64,000 bases of DNA from positions 248,001 to 312,000 of the forward strand of contig NZ_BMRF01000002.1 of the NCBI RefSeq assembly GCF_014648495.1, read 5' to 3'. Numbering within the stretch: the first letter of the stretch is position 1; every line of letters starts with the position of its first letter. Below the pieces are notes generated by a model. That model did not search any database, was not told the DNA's origin, and saw nothing but the letters and a program-made list of their open reading frames with translations. Position numbers and translations under genes: made by a program. Shown here one piece after another: positions 43,883 through 52,506 of the stretch. Source of the DNA: Actinomadura cremea. GTDB lineage: Bacteria > Actinomycetota > Actinomycetes > Streptosporangiales > Streptosporangiaceae.

Positions 43883-45097
43883 ATGGCCGCCGAGGCGCAG
43901 GGAACCGATCCGCGGACGGCGCCGGCCGCCGCGCCCGCCCACCGTCCGGACGCTCCGCTCCCCGTGGCGGGAGGGCTTCCCCCGGGCCTGCGCGGCTGCT
44001 TCCTCCAGGCCGAGACGCATCCGCTGGCGCCCGGCGCGGGCGGCGAGATCCTCGCCGGGCCGCACCTGCTCTCCGGCATCGTGCTCGACGGCGGGACCGC
44101 CCGGTGGCTGCGCTGCGCGCCGCCCGTCGGGCGGGGCCGTCCGCTCGGTCCCGTCCCGGCGCTGGCGCCCGTCCTGTGGGCGGGAGCGCGGGAGGCGGAT
44201 CCGGACGGGCCGGGGACGGTCGCGTTCGCGCGCCCGGTCCGGGACCCGGCGAGCGGCCGGTGGCACACCGTCGCGACCTATCCGGGCCTCGGGCACGCCG
44301 AGCACCTGGTCACCGCGCCGGACGGCACCGTCGTCCACGCCGAGCCGTTCCCGCTCGACGGTGCTCCGCTCGTGCACGCCGTCGGCCTCACCGCCCGGTA
44401 CCTGGTCGTGTTCGACCTGCCCGTGACCCACTCGCGCGCCGCCGCGCTGGTCGGGGAGCGGCTGCCCTACGCGTGGCGGGAGGGCCGGCCCGCGCGGGTC
44501 GGGTTCCTGCCCCGCGCCGGTGGGGCGCCCGTGACCTGGGTCCCCGTCGACCCCTGCTACGTGTTCGACGTGGTCGACGCGCGCGACGACGGAACGCACG
44601 TCGTGCTGGACGTCGTCGGGGCGCGGCGCGCGTTCGACGGCGCGGGGCCGTCCCCGGCCCGGCTGCGGCGGTGGCGGTTCGACCCCGCCGCCGGGACGGC
44701 CGAGATCCTCCGGACGTCCGCCCCGGTCACCGGCGCGGTCGCCGTCCCGGCCGCGGAACCGGGGCCGGGCGCGCACCGCCTGGTCGCGACCGAGCCCGGC
44801 GGGACGGTCGTCCTGCACGACCCGGCCCTCGGCACGTCCGGCCGCACGTCGCTAGGCCGGGGATGGCGGCCCGGCGCGCCCGTCTTCGTGCCCGGCCCGG
44901 AGACCGGCGGCTGGATCCTCGTCGTGGCGCATCACGCCGCGTCCGGACGCTGCGAGCTGCGCGTCCTCGACACCTCCGGCCGTCCGGCGGCGGCGGTGCG
45001 GCTGCCCGTGCGGCTCGCGGCCGGCCGGGCGGTCCGGGCGGCCGCCGTCCCGGACGCCGACGCCCTCGCCGGCTACGTCGCCCGCGCCGCCACCTGA
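43883..45097 (+). CDS. Carotenoid-oxygenase-like protein lacking three of four iron His
   Basis: A 404-aa beta-propeller protein of the carotenoid cleavage oxygenase family, shorter than its neighbour (444 aa). Aligned by eye with the protein encoded at 45155-46489, the four iron-binding His fare as follows. First: TAHPKRDP becomes FARPVRDP (lost). Second: MMHDFAIT becomes LVHAVGLT (kept). Third: DPCYVFH becomes DPCYVFD (lost). Fourth: PAGFHGSW becomes LAAGRAVRA (lost). It can hardly bind iron normally and is probably a non-catalytic paralog, or it binds a lipid or carotenoid. The fold-typical PVDPCYVFDVVDARDDG is intact, so the gene is not simply decayed. ATG 43883 follows GGGAGG; GTG 43880 is possible. 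Confidence 0.8.
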   Translation: MAAEAQGTDPRTAPAAAPAHRPDAPLPVAGGLPPGLRGCFLQAETHPLAPGAGGEILAGPHLLSGIVLDGGTARWLRCAPPVGRGRPLGPVPALAPVLWAGAREADPDGPGTVAFARPVRDPASGRWHTVATYPGLGHAEHLVTAPDGTVVHAEPFPLDGAPLVHAVGLTARYLVVFDLPVTHSRAAALVGERLPYAWREGRPARVGFLPRAGGAPVTWVPVDPCYVFDVVDARDDGTHVVLDVVGARRAFDGAGPSPARLRRWRFDPAAGTAEILRTSAPVTGAVAVPAAEPGPGAHRLVATEPGGTVVLHDPALGTSGRTSLGRGWRPGAPVFVPGPETGGWILVVAHHAASGRCELRVLDTSGRPAAAVRLPVRLAAGRAVRAAAVPDADALAGYVARAAT

Positions 45098-45110
45098 CGT
45101 CCCGCCGCGC

Positions 45111-45146
45111 CCGGCCGGACGCCGCGCACGGCGGGCGTCCGGCCGG
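45111..45146. terminator. Bidirectional terminator hairpin
   Basis: 12-bp perfect stem CCGGCCGGACGC with complement, 12-base loop, between the two convergent carotenoid-oxygenase-family genes. Confidence 0.75.
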
Positions 45147-45154
45147 AGGCCCGG

Positions 45155-46489
45155 TCAGGAGTCCGGGAGCCAGCTTCCGTGGAACCCGGCCGGGACGCGC
45201 CGGGGCAGCCGGACGGACGCGGTGGTCCGGGAGACGTCCGTCGCGTCCATGACCAGGAGGTCCGCGCCGGACGGGCCGGAGACGATCGACAGCAGCCACC
45301 CCTCGTCCTCGGCGCGCGCGCCCTCGGCCGGGACGAAGACGGCCTCGCCGACGCTCGCGCCCTCCTCGAACTCGCGCACGGAGGACGAACCGTCGCGCAC
45401 GTCGTACTTCACGATCGCGTTCCCGGACACGGTGTAGAGGTACCGGTTCGGCAGGCCCGTCCGGTCGTCGTCGTGGGTGGGGAACTCCACGCCCCGGTCG
45501 TCCAGCGGCTCCTCGGCCGCCCGTCCGGTCGCGGGGTCGAGCGTCCAGCGGTGCAGGCGGGCCTCCTCCAGCAGACCGGCCTCCCGGGCCGGGTCGGCGG
45601 CCCCGCCGATCGTCGCCCACAGGGCGGTGAACTCGCCGGGGGCGTAGCGCACGGCGTCGAGGACGATCCGGCCCGCCCCGTCCTCGTGGGCGTTCCCGAC
45701 GTGGAACACGTAGCACGGGTCGATGTCGAACCAGCGGACGTCCCCGCCGCCCTCCCGGGGCATGACGCCGAGCCGCGCGCCGTACGCGTCGTCCCAGCGG
45801 AACGGCATGGACGCCTCCTTCATCGCCAGGTCGAGGTCGAAGACGACGGGCAGGTCGAGCCAGACGACGTGGTTCCCGGTGATCGCGAAGTCGTGCATCA
45901 TCGTCCCGGCCGGGACGTCGATCTCGCGGCTCTCCACGAGCCGTCCGTCCGCCGAGAGGCGGTGGTAGGTCAGGTGCGGCGGGAAGACGCCGTAGCCGAA
46001 GAACAGCAGCTCGCCCGTCACCGGGTCCCGCTTGGGGTGCGCGGTCATCGCGGTGGTGAGGCGCCCGCCGAAGTCCTCGAGGCCGACCGTTTCGAGTTCG
46101 GGCGTCAGCGCGTGGGGGAGGCCGGCCTCGACGAGCGCGAGGATCTTCCCCGCGTGCCGGACGACGTGGGTGTTGGCGGGCACGGCGGTGAGGTCGAGCG
46201 TCCCGTCGTCCCGCAGGAACGGCGCGTCCTCGGTGAGCTCCCGGGTCCGGACCCAGCGGTTGCGGTACCACTCGGCCCGGCCCGCGCGGAGCCGCACGCC
46301 GTGGACCATCCCCGCGCCGGTGAACCAGTGGGTGCTCGGCCGCCCCGGCCGCGGGTTGGGGCCGTTGCGGAAGTAGCGTCCGGTCAGCTCGGGCGGGAGC
46401 GTGCCGGTGACGGGAAGGTCGAGCGCCTCGATCTCGTCCGGGACGGGGGCGAGGTGCCCTTCGAGCCATATGCCGGTGTCCTGAGTCAT
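45155..46489 (-). CDS. Carotenoid oxygenase (dioxygenase), all iron ligands present
   Basis: A 444-aa non-haem iron oxygenase of the RPE65/CCO family. All four iron His are visible: TAHPKRDP, MMHDFAIT, PCYVFHVGN and the C-terminal GFHGSW. It cleaves a carbon-carbon double bond in a carotenoid, apocarotenoid or stilbene-type compound. The start region LPVTGTLPPELTGRYFRNGPNPRP is a family hallmark. ATG 46489 has AGGCAGGATC upstream. It converges with the degenerate paralog. The 197 bases upstream hold no gene, only the leader and the terminator of the next gene. Confidence 0.92.
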   Translation of the reverse strand: MTQDTGIWLEGHLAPVPDEIEALDLPVTGTLPPELTGRYFRNGPNPRPGRPSTHWFTGAGMVHGVRLRAGRAEWYRNRWVRTRELTEDAPFLRDDGTLDLTAVPANTHVVRHAGKILALVEAGLPHALTPELETVGLEDFGGRLTTAMTAHPKRDPVTGELLFFGYGVFPPHLTYHRLSADGRLVESREIDVPAGTMMHDFAITGNHVVWLDLPVVFDLDLAMKEASMPFRWDDAYGARLGVMPREGGGDVRWFDIDPCYVFHVGNAHEDGAGRIVLDAVRYAPGEFTALWATIGGAADPAREAGLLEEARLHRWTLDPATGRAAEEPLDDRGVEFPTHDDDRTGLPNRYLYTVSGNAIVKYDVRDGSSSVREFEEGASVGEAVFVPAEGARAEDEGWLLSIVSGPSGADLLVMDATDVSRTTASVRLPRRVPAGFHGSWLPDS

Positions 46490-46623
46490 GGCGGATCCTG
46501 CCTTTCGTGGGGGCCGGGCGGAGTATCCGGAACGGTCGGGGCCACCGTGAGGGCACATTCCAGTATTGACAGGTCGAACTTAGACATTCCACCGGCCGTT
46601 GCGGGGCCGTGCGGCACGAGAGG

Positions 46624-46665
46624 CGGGCCGGGCCGCCGCACTCGCGTGTGCGGCGGCCCGGCCCG
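46624..46665. terminator. Terminator hairpin after the NAD(P)-binding protein gene
   Basis: Perfect 18-bp stem CGGGCCGGGCCGCCGCAC with complement and a 6-base loop, on the downstream side of the minus-strand gene ending at 46687. Confidence 0.85.
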
Positions 46666-46686
46666 GCGGCGTCAGGCGGACGGGCG

Positions 46687-47508
46687 TCAGCGGAAGGCGT
46701 CGGCGTGGTCGGCCGCCCAGTCCGCGAACGTCCGCGCCGGACGCCCGGTGATGCGCTCGACCTCTCCGTTCGGCCCGTCCTCGGCGCCCACCGACTCCGC
46801 GCGCAGGCGGAGCAGGACGTCCACCAGGCCCTCCCGCATGTAGGGCCGCGCCAGCATCTCCTCCCTCGCCTCCTCCGGGGTGATCTCCTCGAAGGGCGCC
46901 GGACGGCCGATCGCCTCTCCGATGATGCGCACCTTGTCCGGGTTCGTCAGCGACTCGGGGCCGCCCAGCACCGGACGGGCGCCCACCAGGGCGTCGGTCA
47001 GCAGGGCGCGGCCCGCGACGGCCGCGATGTCGCGCTCGTGGATCGGCGCCGTCCGTCCCGCCGCGTACGGCTCGCGCACCGGGCGTCCGGCGCGGATCGC
47101 GTCCCGCCAGCCCAGCGCGTTGGACGCGAACTCGCCGGGGCGCACGAACGTCCACTCGAGTCCGGACTCCTCGACCGCCCCCTCGATCGCGAGGTGGTGG
47201 GCGGCCAGCTCGTTGGCGGGATCGGGGTCGAGCGCGGCGGCCGACGACAGCATGACGACGCGCCGGACGCCGTGCTCGGCGGCGCGGGGCAGCAGGTCGC
47301 CGAGACCGCCCCAGAAGGCCGCGGGGTTGAGGAAGATCGCCGTGACGCCGTCCAGCGGCATCTCGGCGGTGCGGGCGACCTCGACCTCGGCGGGCAGCCG
47401 GGCGGACGCCGGGTCGCGGCTGAGCGCGCGGACCTTCGCGCCCGCGCAGAGCAGCTCGCCGACCACGTGGCGGCCGACGTTACCGGTGGCTCCGGTGACA
47501 AGGAACAT
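46687..47508 (-). CDS. NmrA-like NAD(P)-binding protein
   Basis: A 273-aa atypical SDR. Its NAD(P) loop is LVTGATGNVGRHV at the very start, with VVMLSSAAA and a PGEFASN stretch later; the YxxxK of active SDRs is absent, as usual in NmrA-like proteins. Such proteins act as redox sensors or reduce quinone-like substrates. It diverges from a TetR gene with two direct repeats between them, so that TetR protein very likely controls it. Confidence 0.85.
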   Translation of the reverse strand: MFLVTGATGNVGRHVVGELLCAGAKVRALSRDPASARLPAEVEVARTAEMPLDGVTAIFLNPAAFWGGLGDLLPRAAEHGVRRVVMLSSAAALDPDPANELAAHHLAIEGAVEESGLEWTFVRPGEFASNALGWRDAIRAGRPVREPYAAGRTAPIHERDIAAVAGRALLTDALVGARPVLGGPESLTNPDKVRIIGEAIGRPAPFEEITPEEAREEMLARPYMREGLVDVLLRLRAESVGAEDGPNGEVERITGRPARTFADWAADHADAFR

Positions 47509-47545
47509 GGCGGTTCTCGCTTTCGGTTCGGAACCGCACCAGGCT

Positions 47546-47582
47546 CAACCAAACGGATGAACTTGTCAACCAACTGGATGAA
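47546..47582. promoter_or_regulatory. Two direct repeats, candidate TetR operators
   Basis: CAACCAAACGGATGAA (47546-47561) and CAACCAACTGGATGAA (47567-47582) repeat with a 21-base step, two DNA turns, in the divergent promoter of the NmrA-like and TetR genes. Confidence 0.65.
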
Positions 47583-47610
47583 GTCACGCTCGCGCGGTTA
47601 CGATGACCGT

Positions 47611-48261
47611 GTGACGGACAGCAGGCGACGGGCGCGGCGGGCGCCGGACGAGCGCAGACTCGACGCCGAGCGCACGCGGACGCTCCTCCTGGAGGCCGCG
47701 CTGGACGAGTTCGCCGCCAAGGGGTACGCGGGCGCCCGCGTGCAGGACATCGCCGACCGCGCCGGGGTCAACAAGCAGCTGATCAGCTACCACTTCGGCG
47801 GCAAGGAGGGCCTCTACTGCGAACTCGGCCGCCGCTGGCTGGAGCGCGAGGCCCGGTTCAACGACCCCGCGGTCCCGCTGCCCGACCTGGTCGTCCGGTA
47901 CCTGCGCAACGCCCTGGACGATCCGCGCGGCAGCCGGCTGGAGGCGTGGCGGGGCCTCACCGAGGACCCCGGCGACGCGCAGGCGCTGCCGCCCGAGGAC
48001 CTGCCGCCCGAGGACCTGTCGGACATGGAGCGCCGCAAGGCCGCCGGGGAGATCGCCGACGACCTCGACCCCGGCTACGTCATGCTCGCGCTGCAGGCGA
48101 TGGTGTCGCTGCCGGTCGCCCGGCCGGCGGTCGTCCGGCGCGTCCTCGGCGTGGACCCGGCGTCACCCGAGTTCCGCGAACGCTACGCCGAGCAGCTCGC
48201 CCGCATCGTCCGGCACCTCGCGGGCGGGCCGCCGCCGGACGGCGAGCCGCCCGCCCGCTGA
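47611..48261 (+). CDS. TetR-family regulator
   Basis: A 216-aa TetR regulator with helix-turn-helix VQDIADRAGVNKQLISYHFG, a clear example of the family, and a C-terminal ligand domain. GTG 47611 is the only good start in frame downstream of the operator repeats; no strong ribosome site, so the message may be leaderless. A duplicated LPPEDLPPEDL lies near residue 130. It likely represses the divergent NmrA-like gene in the absence of a ligand. Confidence 0.85.
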   Translation: MTDSRRRARRAPDERRLDAERTRTLLLEAALDEFAAKGYAGARVQDIADRAGVNKQLISYHFGGKEGLYCELGRRWLEREARFNDPAVPLPDLVVRYLRNALDDPRGSRLEAWRGLTEDPGDAQALPPEDLPPEDLSDMERRKAAGEIADDLDPGYVMLALQAMVSLPVARPAVVRRVLGVDPASPEFRERYAEQLARIVRHLAGGPPPDGEPPAR

Positions 48262-48271
48262 GGCGTCCGGG

Positions 48272-49072
48272 TCAGTCCTGCCAGAACTGGAACAGCGCGT
48301 GGCCGATCGCGATCTGGAGCTCCTCGAGGCCGATCGCGTCGGTGACGTAGAAGACGAGGTTGAAGAAGCCCTCGTTGATGGGGCCGAGCCACAGCAGCGC
48401 GACCAGCACCAGGAACGCGTACCCCGCGTACTGGTTCGCGTGCCGCACCCAGCTCCGCGGCAGGTACGGCTCGATGATCCCGAAGCCGTCCAGGCCCGGG
48501 ATCGGCAGCAGGTTCAGGATCGCGGCCGTCACCTGGAGGAACGCCAGGAACGCCACGCCGACCCAGAACACGCTGTGGGCGTCGTCGGCGAGGGTGTGGA
48601 TCAGCACGGCCAGCACCACCGCGAACAGGACGTTCGACAGCGGGCCCGCGGCGGAGATCAGGCTGTGCCGGATCTTCCCGCGGATCGAGTGCCGGTCGAT
48701 CCACACCGCTCCGCCCGGCAGGCCGATCCCGCCGAGCAGGATGAACAGCACCGGGATCGCGAAGCTCAGCACCATGTCGGCGTACTTGAACGGGTTGAGC
48801 GTCAGGTAGCCCTTGGTCGCGACGCTGTGGTCCCCGGACCGGAACGCCGTGTAGGCGTGCCCGAACTCGTGCAGGCACAGCGACAGCACCCACCCGGCCA
48901 GCACGAACACGAACAGCGCGATCCGGGCCGGCTGGTCGGTGATCTGCCCGTACCGCCAGGTGACGAGCCCCGCCAGCGCGGTCGCCGCCACGATGACGAG
49001 GAACACCGGGCTCGGCCGGACCGCCGCCGCCCCTCCCCGGCCACGCCGCGTCTCGGGTGCGATCTCGGTCAT
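48272..49072 (-). CDS. Site-2 protease family (M50) membrane metalloprotease
   Basis: A 266-aa integral membrane protein with about six hydrophobic segments. The zinc motif is HEFGH in LCLHEFGHAYTAF, and the second zinc site is NLLPIPGLDG, both typical for M50 rhomboid-like site-2 proteases. These cut anti-sigma factors or other membrane proteins. It starts one base after the stop of the TetR gene at 49074, so the two are an operon, and it ends 10 bases from the convergent TetR gene. Substrate unknown. Confidence 0.9.
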   Translation of the reverse strand: MTEIAPETRRGRGGAAAVRPSPVFLVIVAATALAGLVTWRYGQITDQPARIALFVFVLAGWVLSLCLHEFGHAYTAFRSGDHSVATKGYLTLNPFKYADMVLSFAIPVLFILLGGIGLPGGAVWIDRHSIRGKIRHSLISAAGPLSNVLFAVVLAVLIHTLADDAHSVFWVGVAFLAFLQVTAAILNLLPIPGLDGFGIIEPYLPRSWVRHANQYAGYAFLVLVALLWLGPINEGFFNLVFYVTDAIGLEELQIAIGHALFQFWQD

Positions 49073-49073
49073 G

Positions 49074-49664
49074 TCATGCCCCTTCCGCCGCGATGGCGGG
49101 CACGACGTAGGTGCGCAGGAAGCGGCGCAGCCCGTCGGCGTCCCGGTCGCGGTCCATCACGATCAGCGAGGTGATGATCCGGAAGAGGAACTCCACCGTG
49201 CCCTCCACCTCGATGTCCGGCCTGAGCGTCCGCCGCCGCTGGGCGTGCTCGAAGTGGGGCCGGACGTACTCGCAGCACAGTTCGAGGACGTGCTCGCCCG
49301 CCCCCGCCACCGCCGCCTGCATGTGCCCCGCCGCCTCGGGCACCAGGAAGTGCGCGATCGTCGGCGCGCCGCGGACGTACGCGACCGCGTCCAGCGTGCC
49401 CTCGACGATCGCCTCCGGCACCGACCGCTCCGCGCGGAGCCGGTCGGCCAGCCGGTCGAGGAAGCGCAGCAGATCGCGCACCACGACGGCGAGGATCAGT
49501 TCGTCGCGTCCCCCGGTGACGGACCGGTAGACCGTCGCCCGGGACAGCTTCGCCGCGGCGGCGATGTCCTCGACGGTGGTCTTGGCCACCCCGAACCGGC
49601 CGAAGCACTCTTCGGCGGCGTCGATGATGCGCTCACGGGTGGCGTCGGAGGCGACCGGGGGCAT
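49074..49664 (-). CDS. TetR-family regulator
   Basis: A 196-aa TetR regulator. The helix-turn-helix TTVEDIAAAAKLSRATVYRSV is standard. ATG 49664 (MPPVASDATRER) gives the usual N-terminal length; the frame is open 7 codons further. It is transcribed with the M50 protease gene. A palindrome-rich region separates it from the divergent ArsR gene; those repeats fit the ArsR protein better. Confidence 0.85.
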   Translation of the reverse strand: MPPVASDATRERIIDAAEECFGRFGVAKTTVEDIAAAAKLSRATVYRSVTGGRDELILAVVVRDLLRFLDRLADRLRAERSVPEAIVEGTLDAVAYVRGAPTIAHFLVPEAAGHMQAAVAGAGEHVLELCCEYVRPHFEHAQRRRTLRPDIEVEGTVEFLFRIITSLIVMDRDRDADGLRRFLRTYVVPAIAAEGA

Positions 49665-49703
49665 GCCTGAACAGTACCGGCCCACCGCCCCTGCCCGTGA
49701 TGC

Positions 49704-49744
49704 GTAGGAAACTCCCTACGCTTGACATGTAGGGAGTTTCCTAC
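49704..49744. promoter_or_regulatory. Promoter and double operator of the ArsR gene
   Basis: GTAGGAAACTCCCTAC and its exact reverse complement GTAGGGAGTTTCCTAC (16-base arms) flank the 9-base spacer GCTTGACAT. Each arm is itself dyadic (GTAGG/CCTAC). The -35 box TTGACA (49722-49727) lies in the spacer, so a bound repressor would block RNA polymerase. ATG 49759 follows closely. Confidence 0.8.
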
Positions 49745-49758
49745 CTATCGTCGTCCGC

Positions 49759-50079
49759 ATGAACACGGACGTCTTCGCCGCGCTGGCCAGCCCGGTGCGG
49801 CGCGAGCTGACCGCCCTGCTGCTGGACGGCCCGCGCTCGGTGAACGACCTCGCCTCGCACTTCGCGATGAGCCGGCCGAGCGTCTCCGAGCACCTGCGCG
49901 TCCTGCGCGGAGCCGGGCTCGTCAGCGAGCGGCGCGACGGCCGGCAGCGCCTCTACACGCTCGAACCGGGGCCGCTGCTGGAGCTGTCGGAATGGCTCAC
50001 GCCGTACGAGCGGTTCTGGCGCGCGAAGCTGTCCGACCTGCGAACACTGCTGGACGACGAGCAAGGGGAGCCCACATGA
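49759..50079 (+). CDS. ArsR-family transcriptional regulator
   Basis: A 106-aa winged-helix ArsR protein. The recognition helix is in HFAMSRPSVSEHLRVLRGAG. No metal-binding CxC is visible, so it is probably not a metal sensor. It belongs to the common ArsR plus AHSA1 pair; the stop overlaps the start of the AHSA1 gene (ATGA). The strong inverted repeat over its own promoter points to autorepression. Confidence 0.9.
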   Translation: MNTDVFAALASPVRRELTALLLDGPRSVNDLASHFAMSRPSVSEHLRVLRGAGLVSERRDGRQRLYTLEPGPLLELSEWLTPYERFWRAKLSDLRTLLDDEQGEPT

Positions 50080-50504
50080 ACGAGCACGCGATCGAGGTCG
50101 ACGAGTTCCTGCCGCACCCGCCCGCGCGGGTCTGGCGCGCGCTCACCGACCCCGACCTCCTCGCCCGCTGGCTGATGCCGAACGACTTCGAGCCGTCCGT
50201 CGGCCACCGCTTCACCTTCGCCACCCGTCCGGTCCCGAACGCCGGCTTCGACGGGACGGTCCACTGCGAGGTCCTCGAGATCGACGCCGAGCGGCTGCTG
50301 CGCATCGGCTGGGCCGGCGGCGGCCTCGACACCACCGTCACCTGGCGGCTGGCCCCCGAGGGCACCGGCACCCGCCTGTTCGTCGAGCACCGCGGCTTCG
50401 ACCTGGACGACCCCGCGCAGCAGTTCGCGTTCAAGGGCATGGGCAGCGGCTGGCGCACCAACGTCCTGCGAGCCTTGCGGGACACCCTCGCCGAGGTCGC
50501 GTGA
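50076..50504 (+). CDS. SRPBCC/AHSA1-domain protein
   Basis: A 142-aa START-like fold protein (AHSA1 subgroup): PARVWRALTDPDLLARWL at the start and the long C-terminal helix ending in VLRALRDTLAEV. Such proteins bind hydrophobic ligands, and many are coupled with ArsR regulators as here. Specific role unknown. Confidence 0.9.
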   Translation: MNEHAIEVDEFLPHPPARVWRALTDPDLLARWLMPNDFEPSVGHRFTFATRPVPNAGFDGTVHCEVLEIDAERLLRIGWAGGGLDTTVTWRLAPEGTGTRLFVEHRGFDLDDPAQQFAFKGMGSGWRTNVLRALRDTLAEVA

Positions 50505-50514
50505 GGCCCGGTCG

Positions 50515-51411
50515 TCAGCCGAAGTAGTGGCCGGCGTCGAGGTCGGGGAGCAGCGCGACCTCCTCGGGCTTCCAGCCCAGCCGCTCGCGGGTCAGCGCGC
50601 TCGACGCCGGAAGGTCGAGCGACGCCATGAAGCCGATCCAGCCGAAGTGCGCCGACGCCTCCTCCCGCGAGATCCCGACCACCGGCACGTCCAGGTGGCG
50701 CCCGATGACGGCCGCGATGTCCCGCAGCGGCACGCCCTCGTCGTCCACCCCGTGCCACCGCGTGCCCGGCGGCGCGCTCTCGAGCGCCAGCCGGAACAGC
50801 CGCGCCGCGTCCAGGCGGTGCACGGCCGGCCAGCGGTTCGACCCGTCCCCCACGTAGGCCGCGACGCCCCGTTCCCGGGCGCCGTCGATCAGCGCCGGGA
50901 CGAACGCCCGGTCACCGGGCCCGTGCACGGACGGCGGCAGGCGGACGATCGACGACCGCACCCCCCGGTCGGCCAGCGCGATCGTCGCCGCCTCCGTCGG
51001 TGCCCGGTGCGACCCCATCCCGTCGAGATCGGCCACGTCCTCTTCCGTCAGGGTCTGCCCCGGTACGTTCCCCAGCGTTCCCGACGTGACCACGAACGGC
51101 TTGCCGGAGCCCTCCAGCGCGGCCCCGATCGCCTCGACGGCGCGCAGGTCGAGCGCACCCGCCGAGCCCAGGTCCGTGAAGTCGTCGTGCCTGAACGCCA
51201 GGTGGGCGACCCCGTCGGCCGCCCGCGCCGCCGCGGCGAGGCCCTCCGGGTCGTCCAGCGAGCCGCGATGCACCTCGGCACCCGCCTCCGCCAGCTTCGC
51301 GGCGGCCGCGTCCGAACGGGCGAGGCCGACGACGCGATGCCCGGCGCCGATGAGTTCGCGGACGACGGCGGAACCGATGAACCCGGTCGCGCCGGTGACG
51401 AACACGCGCAT
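50515..51411 (-). CDS. NAD-dependent epimerase/dehydratase-like SDR
   Basis: A 298-aa extended SDR with NAD loop VFVTGATGFIGSAV; the Tyr/Lys catalytic pair is not clear, as in the atypical SDR5 group. ATG 51411 has AAGGAG upstream. It diverges from a LysR regulator gene with a 121-base intergenic region, so LysR control is likely. Substrate unknown. Not part of the enediyne sugar pathway by position. Confidence 0.82.
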   Translation of the reverse strand: MRVFVTGATGFIGSAVVRELIGAGHRVVGLARSDAAAAKLAEAGAEVHRGSLDDPEGLAAAARAADGVAHLAFRHDDFTDLGSAGALDLRAVEAIGAALEGSGKPFVVTSGTLGNVPGQTLTEEDVADLDGMGSHRAPTEAATIALADRGVRSSIVRLPPSVHGPGDRAFVPALIDGARERGVAAYVGDGSNRWPAVHRLDAARLFRLALESAPPGTRWHGVDDEGVPLRDIAAVIGRHLDVPVVGISREEASAHFGWIGFMASLDLPASSALTRERLGWKPEEVALLPDLDAGHYFG

Positions 51412-51532
51412 GATCCACTCCTTCGATGAGAACCGACGGGTCCCATCGTCGGAAGCGCGGGCGGCCCGCGTCCAAAGCCTCTTCCGCAAGGCGCAATGCG
51501 CTCCGGGCATCACCCCTGGCTAGGCTCGGGGC

Positions 51533-52408
51533 ATGGCCGACCTGGACCTCCGTCTCGTCCGCTACTTCACGGCCGTCGCCGAGCACCGCCACTTCGGCCG
51601 CGCCGCCGAGGCCCTGCACATCACGCAGCCGTCCCTCAGCCGCCAGGTGCGCAGCCTCGAACGGCGGCTCGGCGCCCGCCTGCTGGACCGCACGCCCCAG
51701 GGCACTCGGCTCACCGAGGCGGGCGAGGTCTTCCTGCCCCACGCCCGCGCCCTCCTGCGCTCGGCCGCGCAGGCCGCCGCGCAGACCCGCGCCGCCGCCG
51801 AACCCTCCCGGATCACGATCGGCTGCACGAGCATCATCGTCACCCCGGCCGTCCGCGAACTGCGCCACCGGCACCCGGACGCCGACGTCCGCACCGTCCA
51901 CGTCGCCTGGGACGAACCGTCCGCCGCCCTGCTCGACCACCGCGTCGACGCGGTGGTGGCCTGCCTCCCCTTCCCGACCGACGGGCTGCACGTCACCGTC
52001 CTCTACGACGAGCCGCGCGTCCTGGTCGTCCCCCTCGACCATCGCCTGGCCGGGAAGGAGTCGGTCACCCTCGACGACATCGCCGACGAGCCCATGCCCC
52101 GGGTTCCCGACCCCGACCCGGCCTGGGAAGCCTTCTGGCGCATCAACCCCCGCCCCGACGGGCGCCCCGCCCCGGACGGTCCCCTCATGGAAGCCCTCGA
52201 GGACAAGTTCGAGTTCGTCGCCGCAGGCGAGGCCGTCGCCATCATGCCCCGCCCGCGCCACCACGCCGTCCGTCCCGACCTCACCACGGTTCCCATCGAG
52301 GGCATCGACCCGAGCCACGTCGCCCTGGCCACCCGCGCCGGCGACCGCAACCGCCTCGTCACCGACTTCCGCAAGATCGCCCGAGCCCGTCTGACCGCCG
52401 CCGGGTGA
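51533..52408 (+). CDS. LysR-family transcriptional regulator
   Basis: A 291-aa LysR regulator. The N-terminal winged helix holds HFGRAAEALHITQPSLSRQV, followed by the periplasmic-binding-like effector domain. It diverges from the SDR gene it probably controls, and a short hairpin (52414-52430) follows. The beta-lactamase gene comes next on the same strand, but has its own AT-rich promoter region. Confidence 0.9.
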   Translation: MADLDLRLVRYFTAVAEHRHFGRAAEALHITQPSLSRQVRSLERRLGARLLDRTPQGTRLTEAGEVFLPHARALLRSAAQAAAQTRAAAEPSRITIGCTSIIVTPAVRELRHRHPDADVRTVHVAWDEPSAALLDHRVDAVVACLPFPTDGLHVTVLYDEPRVLVVPLDHRLAGKESVTLDDIADEPMPRVPDPDPAWEAFWRINPRPDGRPAPDGPLMEALEDKFEFVAAGEAVAIMPRPRHHAVRPDLTTVPIEGIDPSHVALATRAGDRNRLVTDFRKIARARLTAAG

Positions 52409-52413
52409 CGAGC

Positions 52414-52430
52414 GGCCCCTTGCAGGGGCC
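52414..52430 (+). terminator. Short hairpin after the LysR gene
   Basis: 7-bp stem GGCCCCT with AGGGGCC and loop TGC, directly before the AT-rich promoter of the beta-lactamase gene. Confidence 0.55.
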
Positions 52431-52482
52431 ATATCCATTTCGATATCGAGTGCTGATTCATATCGATATTGGACGCACTCGA
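52431..52482 (+). promoter_or_regulatory. AT-rich promoter with repeated TCGATAT elements
   Basis: Contains TTCGATATCGA and TATCGATATT as overlapping palindromes about 25 bases apart, and CGAGTGC (52447) mirrored by GCACTCG (52475). Probably the regulated promoter of the beta-lactamase gene; the regulator is not identified. Confidence 0.45.
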
Positions 52483-52506
52483 ATGGTCGATGATCTTCTG
52501 GCTCGC

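Noticed and set aside
43883-46489. Carotenoid oxygenases as part of the enediyne pathway
   Set aside because: Beyond the probable cluster edge, under their own TetR control, and with no matching step in known enediyne pathways.
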